From Thuidium tamariscinum (Eukaryota > Streptophyta > Bryopsida > Hypnales > Thuidiaceae): 64,000 nt of DNA. The stretch's first letter is position 1. Every line of letters begins with the position of its first letter. Position numbers and translations under genes: made by a program. The stretch spans positions 8,742,001 through 8,806,000 of the forward strand of contig OX344753.2 of the NCBI GenBank assembly GCA_947034885.2, in the 5' to 3' direction. The notes beneath the pieces were generated by a model. The model ran no database searches. It saw only the letters and a program-made list of their open reading frames with translations, and was not told where the DNA came from. Of the stretch, positions 51,835 through 62,852 are shown in pieces.

Positions 51835-53030
51835 ATGCAAGCTTCGTTCCTGTATTTTAGGTGTTTAGTAGCCGAATTAGGGTTCAACATTCAAACGAAA
51901 AAGGATGTTTATGACATTGTGCTTCGAATGGTGCATGCGGCTTTTCAAATGACCGTCTACAACATCGGCTCTGCGGTAAAATACATGACATGGCCTACAA
52001 CGATGCAAAGACTATGTATGGTGAACAACCCGAAAGAAGAGTGGGTTCAGTGGAGCAAACGTGGCTGCGTGCCATGGCAATAGGAGGTAGGAGCTATCGA
52101 TTTTGGCGGGATTTATTTCTTTGGATGCTACCGTTCGAATGTAGAGCTGCTAAGGAAGGACTTTTGAATTTCAGGAAGGAAAGGGATTGCACGGACTAAA
52201 TTTGATCATTCCGCTTCATGCTTGTACTAGGAAGGGAAGGTTGCAATACGGATTAGAGATTCACAAAGGACGATGAAACATAGTGGAGGGCGCATTAGAT
52301 GGTCCAAGGTGTCTCGATTGATCATTTTTGAGTGTGGGTGGTTTGTTGTGTTGGTAGTGGGAAGTGTGTGCTTGATGCAAACCTCTGGAATGGTTGGAAT
52401 GATCATGCCCTTGGCTCCTTTACATTTAGAGGCAAAAGCGGCAAGTCTATGCACTTGGGCATTATTGTGTGGTGCAACTATTAGGTAAGCTTCATGTATT
52501 GAAGGGCTATTGAATGTGCATCACTTGCGTAGTTTTCCACTCCCCCCTTACACTTATCGCAAGCCTGGTACACCCGATCATTTGTGGTTGCGTTACCTCT
52601 TTCGGAGGCACGTCGGTCACATTTTGCACTGGACGACGCAACACAAGGAAGGTGACCCAGAAGGTTTTTCAGCAGAAGTCAATTCTTTTCTTCGAGAGAA
52701 AATCTTCCATGATCCTCCAATTGAACATCATGGTGCAGTTGAGGGCATTGGCAAGAAAGCCAAGACGGGACGCAATTGCAGAGGAATCGGCAATATTGAT
52801 AGCAAAAACAAGGGAAGACATACAAGATTCCACACTGGCCTTGTCGTTGCAGAGCCAAAGCCTGTTGTCGACCCCAACGGAAGCGGTACTCACCGAAGTG
52901 GGTTACTTGTCCCCACCTTCCGAGGTGAACCTTGTTGCAGTCATGGGGGCAGATCCCCCACTTGGGAGTCAGGAGTCGCTTGCGACACAGGGCTCGGAGG
53001 GGATAAATTACACAAGGCAAAAGACTAGTC
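51835..53030 (+). other. unrecognised open frames in the 5' part of the piggyBac element
   Basis: Plus-strand frames at 51835-52083 (MQASFLYFRCLVAELGFN), 52510-53028 (MNVHHLRSFPLPPYTYRKPG) and 52514-53086 (MCITCVVFHSPLTLIASLVH) are open, with balanced composition. None shows a family motif, and the last two overlap in different frames, so at most one is real. They could be a passenger gene, remains of another insertion, or chance. Confidence 0.25.
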
Positions 53031-53727
53031 TAATCAATGGGAAGGCATCGGGTGTGTTCATACTGCATTTGGGATCGACGTCATAGAGTTCCCTAATGTC
53101 ACGCGATCCACCCAATCTTGTCATCGACCAGAAGCAGCTTCGAGAGGCCTTACGAATGAAGAGAATTTGAGGTCGAAAAGGACAAAGCGGTGTCGGGTAG
53201 ATAGGAGCGCGCTTAGAGAACACACAGGGTGTCTGGCTGCACGTTGATGAGTGAAGTTGGGTAAGTCTTCAAAACTCGAATCTTCTCTTGATCTTCACTC
53301 GAATCTTTGCTTGAATCTTCACTTGTTCATTCGTTGGCCTATCCTGTGATTGGCTCTATAGGGCCAAGGGTGAAGGTGTGTAATAAGAAACAAGGCTTCA
53401 GATGGGTAAAACGGGACGGCCAACACGAGTGACCGTTCGGATGATGGGCCTCTAAACTTCAAACCTACGATGACCAGGAAGCGCCTTTCATCAATGGGAA
53501 CAACATAAAAGATCGACCATGTGGGCCATTAACCCCACTTCGTCGCCACAAACACAAAATGGAGCACTTACTGGATAACCATGGCTCGCAACAGTTTTAC
53601 AATGCAGAAATTGAATTTTCAATTAGCCTCCAAAATTGGCTGGGAATAACAGAAATGAAAACGAGCCACAAGCCACAATACAAGGCTAGGTCCTCGGCAT
53701 GTACGGCCTTCGAATCTTCAAGTCTTC

Positions 53728-53796
53728 AAAAGAACCCAAAGAACCCCAAAGAACTTCAAAGAACCCCAAAGAACTTCAAAGAACCCCAAAGAACAC
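53728..53796. repeat. tandem repeat, 20-bp unit
   Basis: The unit is approximately AAAGAACCCCAAAGAACTTC, present about three and a half times. It sits at the left edge of the AT-rich block within the piggyBac element. Confidence 0.8.
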
Positions 53797-53829
53797 TAGA
53801 AAACTTCTCCTCTCACTAGCTGCGACCTT

Positions 53830-55230
53830 CTTTCTAATGCTACAGATGGCTTAAATCTCCAAATACTTAGTGTAATATCATTTTGGAAAGATAACTTTAC
53901 AAGGAAAACACCCTCCAAATTTCAACTCTATCTAAACTACTGTCCAAAAGTTATTAAAGTGCAAAGTAGAGGTTCCTCAAATCCCTTGGCAACCAACTAC
54001 TGCCTCTATATTTTTCTATAATTCTTGAACTACAAATCCAAATTGCAAGTGTGATATCAATTTAGAATCCTCAAACTAATATCCACAATCTCAGAAAGTT
54101 TCATGATAAACTAAGACTCTGTCCAAAAGTTATTAAGGAACAAAGTCTCGGGTTTCTAAACTATAAAGGCAACACTCCTTCCTATCTTCTACACTCTACA
54201 ACTTCTTCAATAAGAGTTCAAATGAAGTGAATGAACTCATTATGGATAGGAAATTCTACAAACTAACTTCACAATAATTTTCAAAGACATATGAAAAACA
54301 CAGCCAAAGTTGTGGTCGTTTCAAGTCACGGCCTTTCTCCTTCCAAACTCCAATTTTCCTTCAGACCTTCAACTCCTCATAACTTTCTCCTCCAAACTCC
54401 AAACCAGATGGGTGATGACTTTTTGGAAAGCTACTACAATGATATACAATCCCTTCAAATCTCAAGACAAAATGAAAAAAATTCCAAAAGTTATGGCTCA
54501 AAGTCTAAGCCTTTGCTCTTCTCAATGGAAGGCCTTAGGTCCTCTCAACTTCAAAACTCTATATCTTTTGATTCACAAGTTCAAATTCAACTTGCAAGCA
54601 CAATTTGAAAAATTCTAATCACAAAGAATTAGATGCCAAAGTTTCAATTCCAAAGATTCAATGCTCAATGAGCTACATCAACCCAAAATTCGGCTTCAAA
54701 TCCCCATTAACACTCACACACAAAACTCCATCTCCACACACACTCAAAAAAAAAACTCTTCATAAAAAAACTCTCTAAACCCCCCTAAGAGGAGGAAGAA
54801 GATCACTCACTAATCCTACTAGACCCTAAGTTAAGTAGGAGATGCCCAAATGGATCTCCAAACAACTATTGGCCGAAGGAAAAGAACAAGAATATAAGTT
54901 CAAGTTTACTCTCCAAAGCCAATGAAACTCAAAGATCAAACTAAAAAAATAAACTAATTCTAACTCATAATCTTATCTTCTAAACATATAAATAAAATAT
55001 AAGATTAAAATTAGATATTAAACTTCAACTAAACTAAATGGAGTTAAAAACTAAAGTCAAAGAAGAATCCTAAGATTCTAAATCTCATGACTTCATAAAA
55101 ACCCTCCAGTTCAACATTTTAGTGTTGAACTTCAAACCTAAATATAGATTCTAGAACTTGAATTCTAAAATCTAATTTAAATACAAAATACATATACATT
55201 TTAAATAGTATACATATTTACATCATGACA
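53830..55230. repeat. AT-rich block with diverged internal repeats
   Basis: The sequence is non-coding. CTGTCCAAAAGTTATTAA recurs at ~53940 and ~54119, with similar TTTTGGAAAG and TTCCAAAAGTTAT words at ~53882, ~54421 and ~54482. This suggests diverged units of roughly 180 bp. It differs in composition from the DNA on either side and is probably a nested insertion of unknown type. Confidence 0.45.
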
Positions 55231-55247
55231 GCGGAATCAGGAGGCGC

Positions 55248-58057
55248 TTGGAGGATGCCATGGAGGTCCTTCCACCATACACGACACGTAAACGAAGATC
55301 CCAAGGCGGGAGCAGTACCAATCATGGAGAATCTTCAGATCGAAGAGGCCGCAAGGGCATGCAATACACAAGGCTTGCTTCGGAGCCACCTCTTGATTGG
55401 GTAGCACCCCCAATTGTGGTACATTCGAGGAGCCCTATTTTGCTTAGAAAGCAGCTTGACATGCTCGATGGAATAGTGTATGTCCCGAGTCTTGAAGATT
55501 CTACCTCAAACGGTTCCACACTGAATGTGCCAATGAGTGAAGAGGACTCCGAGAATGATCTAGCGTGGCAAAGAGAATATGCTGATTTTGTCAATGACGA
55601 TGCATCGCAACGAAGCATGTCCAATGATGGGGCTCGTTCCTATAATGAAGAGCCTCTGAAAGAATTGGGGTTCTACAATGCAGATGACGATATTTCAACC
55701 TAGCCTTTTGAACAAATTTGGAGCGACGACCAATGGCAAGATCAATCCACCATGCTCCTATAAGATACAAACAATTTCTCTGGTCCCATTTTCGGTCCCA
55801 CTTTTCTAGTGGCAGACCACCCAAGCAAATATTTCTTATGTTTCTGGCCTTCGGAGCTTCTCAACCAAGTGGTTGCTGAAATGAATAGGTTCGACTACTC
55901 AAACTTTCTTTTTCAATTGCCAAGTATCTTCACTTTTTGGTTGTGTGTATGTATTGGGCTATATTTTTGTTCATCCATACTTGCATCTGTCACCAATGGT
56001 CAATAGGAATGCGAAGAGTGTAAGTCCTAGTTCTACCATAGAACTTCTGCAAGTAGTTCCGAAACAAGTCCTCAGTTAGGTGACGAGTAAAACTAATCCT
56101 ATTTCGTACCTTCATTTCCCGCAGATATGTTGCACAACCTTCTCAACTGAACCCTGCTGTCACTAATGGATGAGATGACTGGACTGCACTTGATTGTAAA
56201 GAGCTCTTGGCATGGTTTGGTATATTGATTCTGATGAGGTTGAAGGAAGTTTCTCATATGCATTGCTATTGGGACCGCAAACCCTTCTTCAATTGCCCTC
56301 TGATCTCGAAAACTATGTCATGAAATTGTTTTAAGGCTATAGTGAGGTGCTTACACCTTATGGATAACGAGTCGGTTGTCATGGACAAATTAGACCCTAC
56401 CTATGACAAGTTAGGAAAGGTTCGGTGGCTTTGTGAGTCCTTTGTTCACATATCACAAGAACTCTACCACAATGAGCGTGTGCTAACAGTTGACGAAATC
56501 ATGGTTCCATACAAAGGTCGCTTTTGCAACATACGACAATATATGAAAACAAAGCCAATGAAGTTTGATGTGAAAATTTGGCCCTTGGCTAACTCAGAGA
56601 GTAGGTGAGCACATTGATAAACAAGTTTTCATTTTATACACATTCATGTAGTTGTTCAACGACTTTTGTAATGTTTTGCCTCAAATTCACTAGAAGAAAT
56701 CCCTGTTTATTTCAGCAAAACACGTTAGGTAGTTTGTGTTGAGACTACGTTGCTGAAAACGCGGAAAAAACACAAAAAAACACAAAAAAACACAAAAAAA
56801 CGCGTTTTCTGTGTTTTTCTGCGTTTTTTCTCGGTTTTCAGCTTTTTCCTGCGTTTTCAGCAACGCAGTCTCAACACAATCTACTTGACGTGTTTTGTTG
56901 AAATAAACAGGGATTTCTGCATTTTTCTTCTAGTGAATTGCATTGTCGAAGTGTTTGTGGTCTCCTTGTTATAGGCTTTGGGGAAGATGGTTTTGTGGTT
57001 GTGGTTATGTTTTATTGTGATTGATGGTAGCAGCATACAGAGACTGATATGTTTCATTTTCAATCTCTGCGTTAGTCATGACTTTGGCTGAACTCAAAGC
57101 ACATGAACTTCTTGGCTACAAATAAAACCCACACTCCTAATATTGCAAATTGTCTTGTATGCAGATACGTGTCAAACATCATTGTCTACTTAGGGGCAAA
57201 TGACGTGTGTGTTGAAGGCGACTCAGTTGGAGAAGATGCTGTTTTGAACTCTATGGCGGGGCTTGAAGGTCGCAGTCATGTGATTATCACTGACAATTCT
57301 TTTACATCACCTCAACTCTTCATGCAGCTCTTCCATCGTGGCTTTTGGGCTACAAGAACGGTGTGAAAGACTAGGAAAGGATTCCCACCAAGCCTTGCAG
57401 GATTTATGAATGGACAATTGCCAAAGCGAGGTCATTTGGTCATCAAGATGCACCGTAGTCGTCAAATCGTGGCCATCTGTTGGATGGACTCCAAACCTAT
57501 CTTCTTGTTGTCAACGGCTTGCTACCCTGTAGGAGACGACTCATTTGTAGGGCGTTGGATAGGGCAAGAACGAGTGCAATTCCAAACATCTCCAATATTA
57601 CTACAGTATTAGAGTGGGATGCAGGGTATTGATCTTGTAGATCAGCAACACCAACAATACACCACCCAGTTGCACTCTCATAAATGGTGGCATAGGATTT
57701 TCATGTTTGTCTTGGATTCTCAGTTGTTGAATTCCTATATTTTGTATACTTGTGACCGCAAGGCTTTGGGAGTGCCATTGCTTTCTCGTAGCCTCTAGCA
57801 TTACACGTTGGCAGAGTTTCTCATTAGACCTCGCATGCAGCCAAGGCATATCCGAGGCCCTATACGCAATCTGGCTGGAGGAAGATTGTATTACAGTGCG
57901 AGCGAGGAAAGAACACAGCGCCGTTGCATAGTCTGTGGCTATAGGACCCGTCGTATGTGCCCAGGTTGTGGAAGATTATTCAAATGTGAAGGCGCGTGTT
58001 ATCGGGTAGTTCACACACAAGGTGTATATGCTACCAATGGACGCGGCCTAGCTTGAC
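55248..58057 (+). pseudogene. piggyBac transposase relic with DDD motifs and Cys-rich tail
   Basis: An acidic N-terminal frame (55248-55703, MEDAMEVLPPYTTRKRRS...) is followed by HPSKYFLCFWPSELLNQVVA then EMNRFD (~55820-55894), the conserved region around the first helix. The stretch 55900-56340 is decayed. Then 56342-56608 holds RWLCESFVHISQELYHNERV with LTVDEIMVPYKGR and IRQYMKTKPMKFDVKIWPL (first Asp). An intron follows (~56608-57162; GTGAGC to TATGCAG). Next comes YVSNIIVYLGANDV and HVIITDNSFTSPQLFMQLF (second Asp), a TGA at 57364, then KTRKGFPPSL and a TAG near 57610. GMQGIDLVDQQHQQY (third Asp) and a Cys-rich tail CIVCGYRTRRMCPGCGRLFK close it. These match the DDE_Tnp_1_7/piggyBac fold and its C-terminal zinc-binding domain. 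Several stops and frame changes show it is inactive. Confidence 0.85.
56688..56935. mobile_element. CACTA-type MITE inside the piggyBac intron
   Basis: This 248-bp element has ~70-bp terminal inverted repeats: CACTAGAAGAAATCCCTGTT on the left, and CACTAGAAGAAAAATGCAG then AAATCCCTGTTTATTTCA in reverse complement of the right. Both arms run on through CAAAACACGT, TGTGTTGAGACT and GTTGCTGAAAACGC. The centre is a run of AAAAAACAC / GTGTTTTT words. Target duplication is unclear; the flanks are AATT on both sides. The CACTAG-AGAAA-CCC-GTTTA start resembles the MITE at 59943-60158. Confidence 0.82.
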
Positions 58058-59222
58058 GTGGTCTATCATCATTGTAGGGAAACTGCTCAGCTACAGTGAA
58101 AGGGGAGGTGCATGTGATGTTTTTACTTTTTTGCTTATCTGTATGTGGTGGGGTTTGCATCATAGAAGGACTGGGGATGGTGCGAGGATGTAGTCGTCCA
58201 ATTTTTATAGCTCTATAATAGGATTCGGCAATGCACAACCATGAATTAGGGAGAATGCATGTGTGGGTAGCCCTATAGGTCTAGTGCTTTAGGGATCTAC
58301 TCAATTGCTTGACACGGTCATTGCGAGGGCCTCAGGAAGGTGGCTCGAAGCCCACCTCAACTTGTCATGAATTTTGTATTACAACAAGATTAGTATTTTT
58401 TTTCTTTTAGGTAATTATCAACAGCCCTTAGTAGAGTTTTAGATATATAATTGGATAGGAATGTTTGCTTGAGCAGTGGCAGGCAAGCAATAGACCATAT
58501 ATGAGGAACTGGTAATATATTTCACCATTTTGTAAGCCTCAATTTTGGAGAATGGATAATGGTCATAAGTGAATTTCTCTATTATACTATACATGTTGAT
58601 GCCTATTGATTGAAATCCATGTGGGTCACAGTAAGGTGCCGTGAATGGTCCCCGCCAAAGCTGTGCTTACCAGCGCGAGGCAAGAGCGAGAAATAGTTAC
58701 ACTCCCGCTACAGCCCACTACACACATGGCGAGAGAAATGGCTGCCCTCTCACCTCTTTTGCTCATACATCTGCAAGTTGGCAAGCCCATCGTCCTATAT
58801 GTGCACTTTGCCCTTTGCAGTGGCGGGTGACCCGACGCCTATGGCATACACTAGATTCAATTTCTATTATGAGTGTGATTCAAAGATTTTCAGTTCCAAA
58901 TTTTTTTCATGAGCTCCTTTAGTCATTGCAGTAGCTTCCATCGGAGCGATTGCCACATGGTTTTGCATGCAATATATAAAAAATGCATATGCTTCGGGGC
59001 ACAACAGCGCTGGGACCTTGACATTGAGTTTTTCTAAAATTCATCGCAATGCTTGTTTGAGGAGGCGCACAAAAATTCATGGACAACCACAATCACGATT
59101 GAACACTATCCGAACGGTTGGAGTCCAATTTACTATCCACTCCATTGCTTCACAAAATCGACCCAGAACCGTATTCCTACTCTACGGTGATGTATCGGAA
59201 GAGCCCAATGGTCGTTTAAGGG
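58058..59222. other. 3' non-coding part of the piggyBac element
   Basis: No gene was recognised downstream of the transposase tail. A 93-codon frame at 58641-58922 has no motif. The stretch ends at the proposed right terminus CGTTTAAGGG beside TTAA. Confidence 0.45.
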
Positions 59223-59225
59223 TTA

Positions 59226-59530
59226 AAAAAAGTTTTAGAATTTCCTCACAATGATTTCAAAAGTTAAGGTGACAATGTCCAAATTTTGAAATGTATATAT
59301 TATATATATGTAAATATATAAATATGTATGTATATATGTATATATGTATATATAAATTAGATTTTTCTATTTGACCTTCACATTGTCACTCATTTGGTAC
59401 ATTTGATTGTGAATGTAAAGTTGCCTTGCCAAAATCAAATTACAATGAAGAAATATCTATTTTTCAAAATTTGGACATCGTAACCCTAAACTTTTGAAAT
59501 TGTTGTGAGAAAATTCTAAAACTTTTTGGA
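59226..59530. mobile_element. inverted-repeat element (MITE) about 300 bp
   Basis: The left arm 59226-59291 and right arm 59460-59527 are complementary over ~65 bases with about ten differences. Shared words are AAAAAGTTTTAGAATTT, CTCACAA, ATTTCAAAAGTT and ATGTCCAAATTTTGAAA. The middle holds an AT microsatellite (TATATATGTATATATGTATA type, ~59291-59356). It abuts the proposed piggyBac right end, sharing the TTAA/AAAA bases, so one may have inserted beside the other. Confidence 0.75.
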
Positions 59531-59942
59531 GGTGTTTATTGAAGGAAAGATGTGCATATAGATATTTCCTATATATTGTTGCAATTGAATTAAAAAAACT
59601 CATCATCAATGTTTTTATGGGACCTCTAGAGGACACTGACGTTCCCGACATTGGAAACGCCGGCCAATGTTCCCTTGGAAATCATTCGCAAGCCTGCTGC
59701 GGACTCTGTTTCTCAACCTTCAAGGAGTTGATCGTTTTGACACCGAACACTCTAATCGACGCTTTGAGTATGAGAATCGGAAGGCCTCAAAATCACTCAA
59801 TGCACTCTCAATCCGATTATATGGAAGAACATTGTTCGGTGATTCTAGGTCTCACTTTGATCTTGATGCAACCGAGTCATCACACAAAATCGTGAAACTC
59901 GATGATGAAATAGAATCAAAGTCATCGGCTAATTGAAGCCGA
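59531..59942. other. GC-balanced island with an unrecognised open frame
   Basis: From ~59620 to 59940 the sequence is GC-balanced between two MITEs. A plus-strand frame at 59667-59936 is open for 89 codons (MFPWKSFASLLRTLFLNLQG..., ending DDEIESKSSAN), charged and soluble-looking. No family was recognised. It may be a fragment of a gene or an old transposon. Confidence 0.3.
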
Positions 59943-60158
59943 CACTAGTAGAAACCCCCGTTTAATGTGACAATGCCTAATTTTTCTTGACGGATTTTGC
60001 TAGGCATCAAAAGTAACAACCCGTGTTTTTATGTTAGCATTGATGTTGTGTTCAACGTTTTTGTTGACATAAAAACACGGGTTGTTACTTTTGATGCCTA
60101 GCAAAATCTGTCAAGAAAAATTAGGCCTTGTCACATTAAATGGGGGTTTCTACTAGTG
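59943..60158. mobile_element. CACTA-type MITE, near-perfect palindrome, CGA duplication
   Basis: This 216-bp element begins CACTAGTAGAAACCCCCGTT and ends in its complement, TACTAGTG. The arms are ~93 bp with only a few mismatches and a spacer of about 30 bp. Flanking bases are CGA at 59940-59942 and CGA at 60159-60161, the 3-bp duplication expected of CACTA elements. The near-identity of the arms suggests recent origin or strong pairing constraint. It has no coding capacity, so it depends on a transposase elsewhere. Confidence 0.92.
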
Positions 60159-60161
60159 CGA

Positions 60162-62359
60162 GGGTTGAATTGTCCATAAATTATCTGGATGCATGTTGAA
60201 TGTGCATTGCATGCACTAACTTAAGTTAACACTTAAAAACTGAATCGAACATAATTGTCGACTAAGCCTTGGCTTGTATATATTCTAACTTCAATAATCA
60301 CTCAAAACCCAAAGCAAGTAAAGATCAACGAACTACCCATTTTTCATGTGCTAATAATAATGTTTGCCTTGAATTGAAGCTCAAACAACTATGTGCTAGT
60401 TTTGGATTATTGAGCATTGCATTGGGGCTATCTTAAGTCTTTTGTATAGACAGTATTTGCCATGAAGCAGCTGAGCTGCACCAAATCATGGATTCTAGAA
60501 CTCTAAGCACTCCAGACTCTCATTTGCGACTTTAATTAGGGAGTCGCCCATTTTGCCTTTTACATTCTTGAATTTGACAACCTCATGGACACCATGCATT
60601 GCACGGGACTCTTGGGAGTGAACCTTCGACGCCTACGGAAGTCAATTTAAATCATAAGATATACAAGTCATTTCCAATTCCAAAATTCGTGAAGATAAGT
60701 ATTCCCCATGGACTAATTAAAATCCCCCCAAAATAGTTTACGGTATACATTCTATAGTTTCTAGTCAAAGGTACAGTATCGAAGTTGCATAACTCGCTAA
60801 GGGTATCAGAGCTGAAGAATTGAGCTCTAAAATGGCAATAGTTTGTCAGACTGCAAATGGAGGTGAAGTGGGATTATTGGCAAATGTTTGTGACATTGGT
60901 GGGCACTTGAAATGTAAACCTATACCAATCCTATATTTTTGAGCTTTATGCAATTGGTTGTCTTAATTAAATTAGTGATCTGAATCATGCCAATGTAATG
61001 AATTTGAGGATCAGAATTGGAGATGAGGTTGTGGTAGGGTCAACCTCAAAAACAAACAAATCAATCACATGGTTGAAATTACAAACTTTGATAACCCTAA
61101 AATAGCCTTAAAATCTTGAATTCTACTAGTGGGCAGTCATTCAAGAAGAAGAGTTCGATTCTAAGTCATAACCACTAGATCCTTTCTTTCCAGTTTCTAT
61201 TAAGACACTCATTTTTTCAGAATCTTTTGTATTCACCTGATCAATTAACCCAAGATTCCAGAATCCTCAATGCAAATATGCTAAAAGACTCAAATTTGGA
61301 GCTTGGTTGTGGTCAAGTACACGAGCCTATTCCCATTAGACTGTAGTACTCAGCATGTAGTTTGTTTTTTCACAAGGCTCCAAGTTTGAGTTGCCTAAGA
61401 CAAAACTTAAAATGTAGAAAGTCGGAAATGTTGTATATTGACCTCAGAGCAGGCTGCTGCAGGTTGGGGCTGGAAGTGAGGGCCTTCATCCCGACCCTCG
61501 CAAGTAACATCACTATTCTCGTCGTGATAACAGACAACACTATATATAAACTCCGGTCCACTTGTTAAAAAGCAGTCCGGCGTGAATGAAGTGTCTGTTC
61601 GTCATGACAATGAGCACAGACAACACTAGTCAACTTGTCTTTGAAAAAATGTAGCAACGTAATTTAATTAAGACGTTGAGACTTCGTCAAGGCAGTAGAA
61701 TAAACCGACAAAACATTACAAATTTAATTTGCGGATTCCATTCAGTAAGTTCTCATGTGATTGGACATCCATAACACCAAATTAGACATTCTTGCAATTG
61801 GCCAAGTGCACTCATTATATACACAATTTGGGCTTCAAAATCAATTTTTGTAGAATTTTGGTACCCCCTGAATTTCAGAAAATTCTAATTTGATGTTCCA
61901 TCCATCAAAATTGTTTTAGCTTGTGTTGTTAATTTTTTTAAGCCTCTAATTTCTCTTTCTTTAAAAAAATATTATAGTAATGATCTCTTCATTAATTAAT
62001 ATTTTTTTCTTATTTTCCATATTTTGTTAACAATGTGCATATAACTATAACTTGCACATTTTCCATGCAAACTTCACTTGCACATCAATAGTATTTACAA
62101 CCACTTGCATAATCATTTATCATAATCATTCACATTTATATTAACTTACACTTTTCAATTATAATATCACAAAAAGAACAGGTAAATCAATTTTTTTAAA
62201 TCTTTTTTTAAAATAGAGTCTTATTCTACACTTCTCTAGTAAGGTAGGAGGCTTAAACTCCAACAAAGCATTTTGAATCAAACATGCCTCAGAGGTACAT
62301 TTCACTCTCTGCAACATACCCAAATATACAAACCGTGTACATTCTAGGAGGTTGTCGCT
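60162..62359. other. intergenic DNA, mostly AT-rich
   Basis: No gene was recognised. A slightly GC-richer patch at ~61435-61610 has short frames on both strands without motifs. Confidence 0.5.
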
Positions 62360-62556
62360 TTTAGAGCCCTGGGTATTTCAACTTCAAAATTTCATAACTA
62401 ATTCCACAAAGCTCCAAAAAATATGAAACAACTTGGGTTGGATGTCATTTCCTCTTGTCTTTAAAAGATTATTTATTGAAAAATATGTGAAGATGTTTTT
62501 CCTCCCCAAAATTCAGCTTCAGCAGTTAGATGGTCACTTTATGGACCTCCTACCTT
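62360..62556 (+). repeat. dispersed repeat, copy B
   Basis: This is the partner of 2041-2236 in the same orientation. Shared words include TTTAGAGCCCT, TTTCAACTT, AACAACTTGGGTT and TTAGATGGTC. It is diverged and non-coding. Confidence 0.65.
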
Positions 62557-62852
62557 AGTCTAAGTCAGTCTAAGTCTCTACTGTTCCTGTTACTAAATCA
62601 CTTGTTTCATAAGTACATCTCAAGTCAACCTAAAGTTTACTTTCAATCCTTGAATAGTAATCTGTTATGGACCGGTGTTCAAGATTCTCCAACATCTTCA
62701 TTTACAGACTCTGTACAAGCCCGTCTAGGGTTCGATCACTGCTCAGACAACATAGTCTTCGTACATCTGTTTTCTTTTCATAAACGCCAGTTTAAATGAA
62801 CCTATTTTGTATAGTTATTGATTCCTAAGTTCTTTTTTAATGTGAATTGCAG

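Larger units (their letters stand above)
51802..59222 (+). mobile_element. probable piggyBac DNA transposon, decayed
   Basis: The left side reads TTAA-TCCTTAAACG (TTAA at 51798-51801). The right side reads CGTTTAAGGG-TTAA (TTAA at 59223-59226), whose reverse complement is CCCTTAAACG, so the ends agree at 9 of 10 bases beside TTAA, the obligate piggyBac target. Composition switches sharply from AT-rich to balanced at both points. A piggyBac-type transposase relic lies at 55248-58057. At 7.4 kb the element is longer than the usual 2-3 kb. An AT-rich block (~53830-55230) and a CACTA-type MITE (56688-56935) look like later insertions. The ends are short, so the boundaries remain a hypothesis. Confidence 0.55.

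Noticed and set aside
55247-55704. Independent small gene (MEDAMEVLPPYTT...)
   Set aside because: Position and acidic composition fit the N-terminal part of the piggyBac transposase relic directly downstream.
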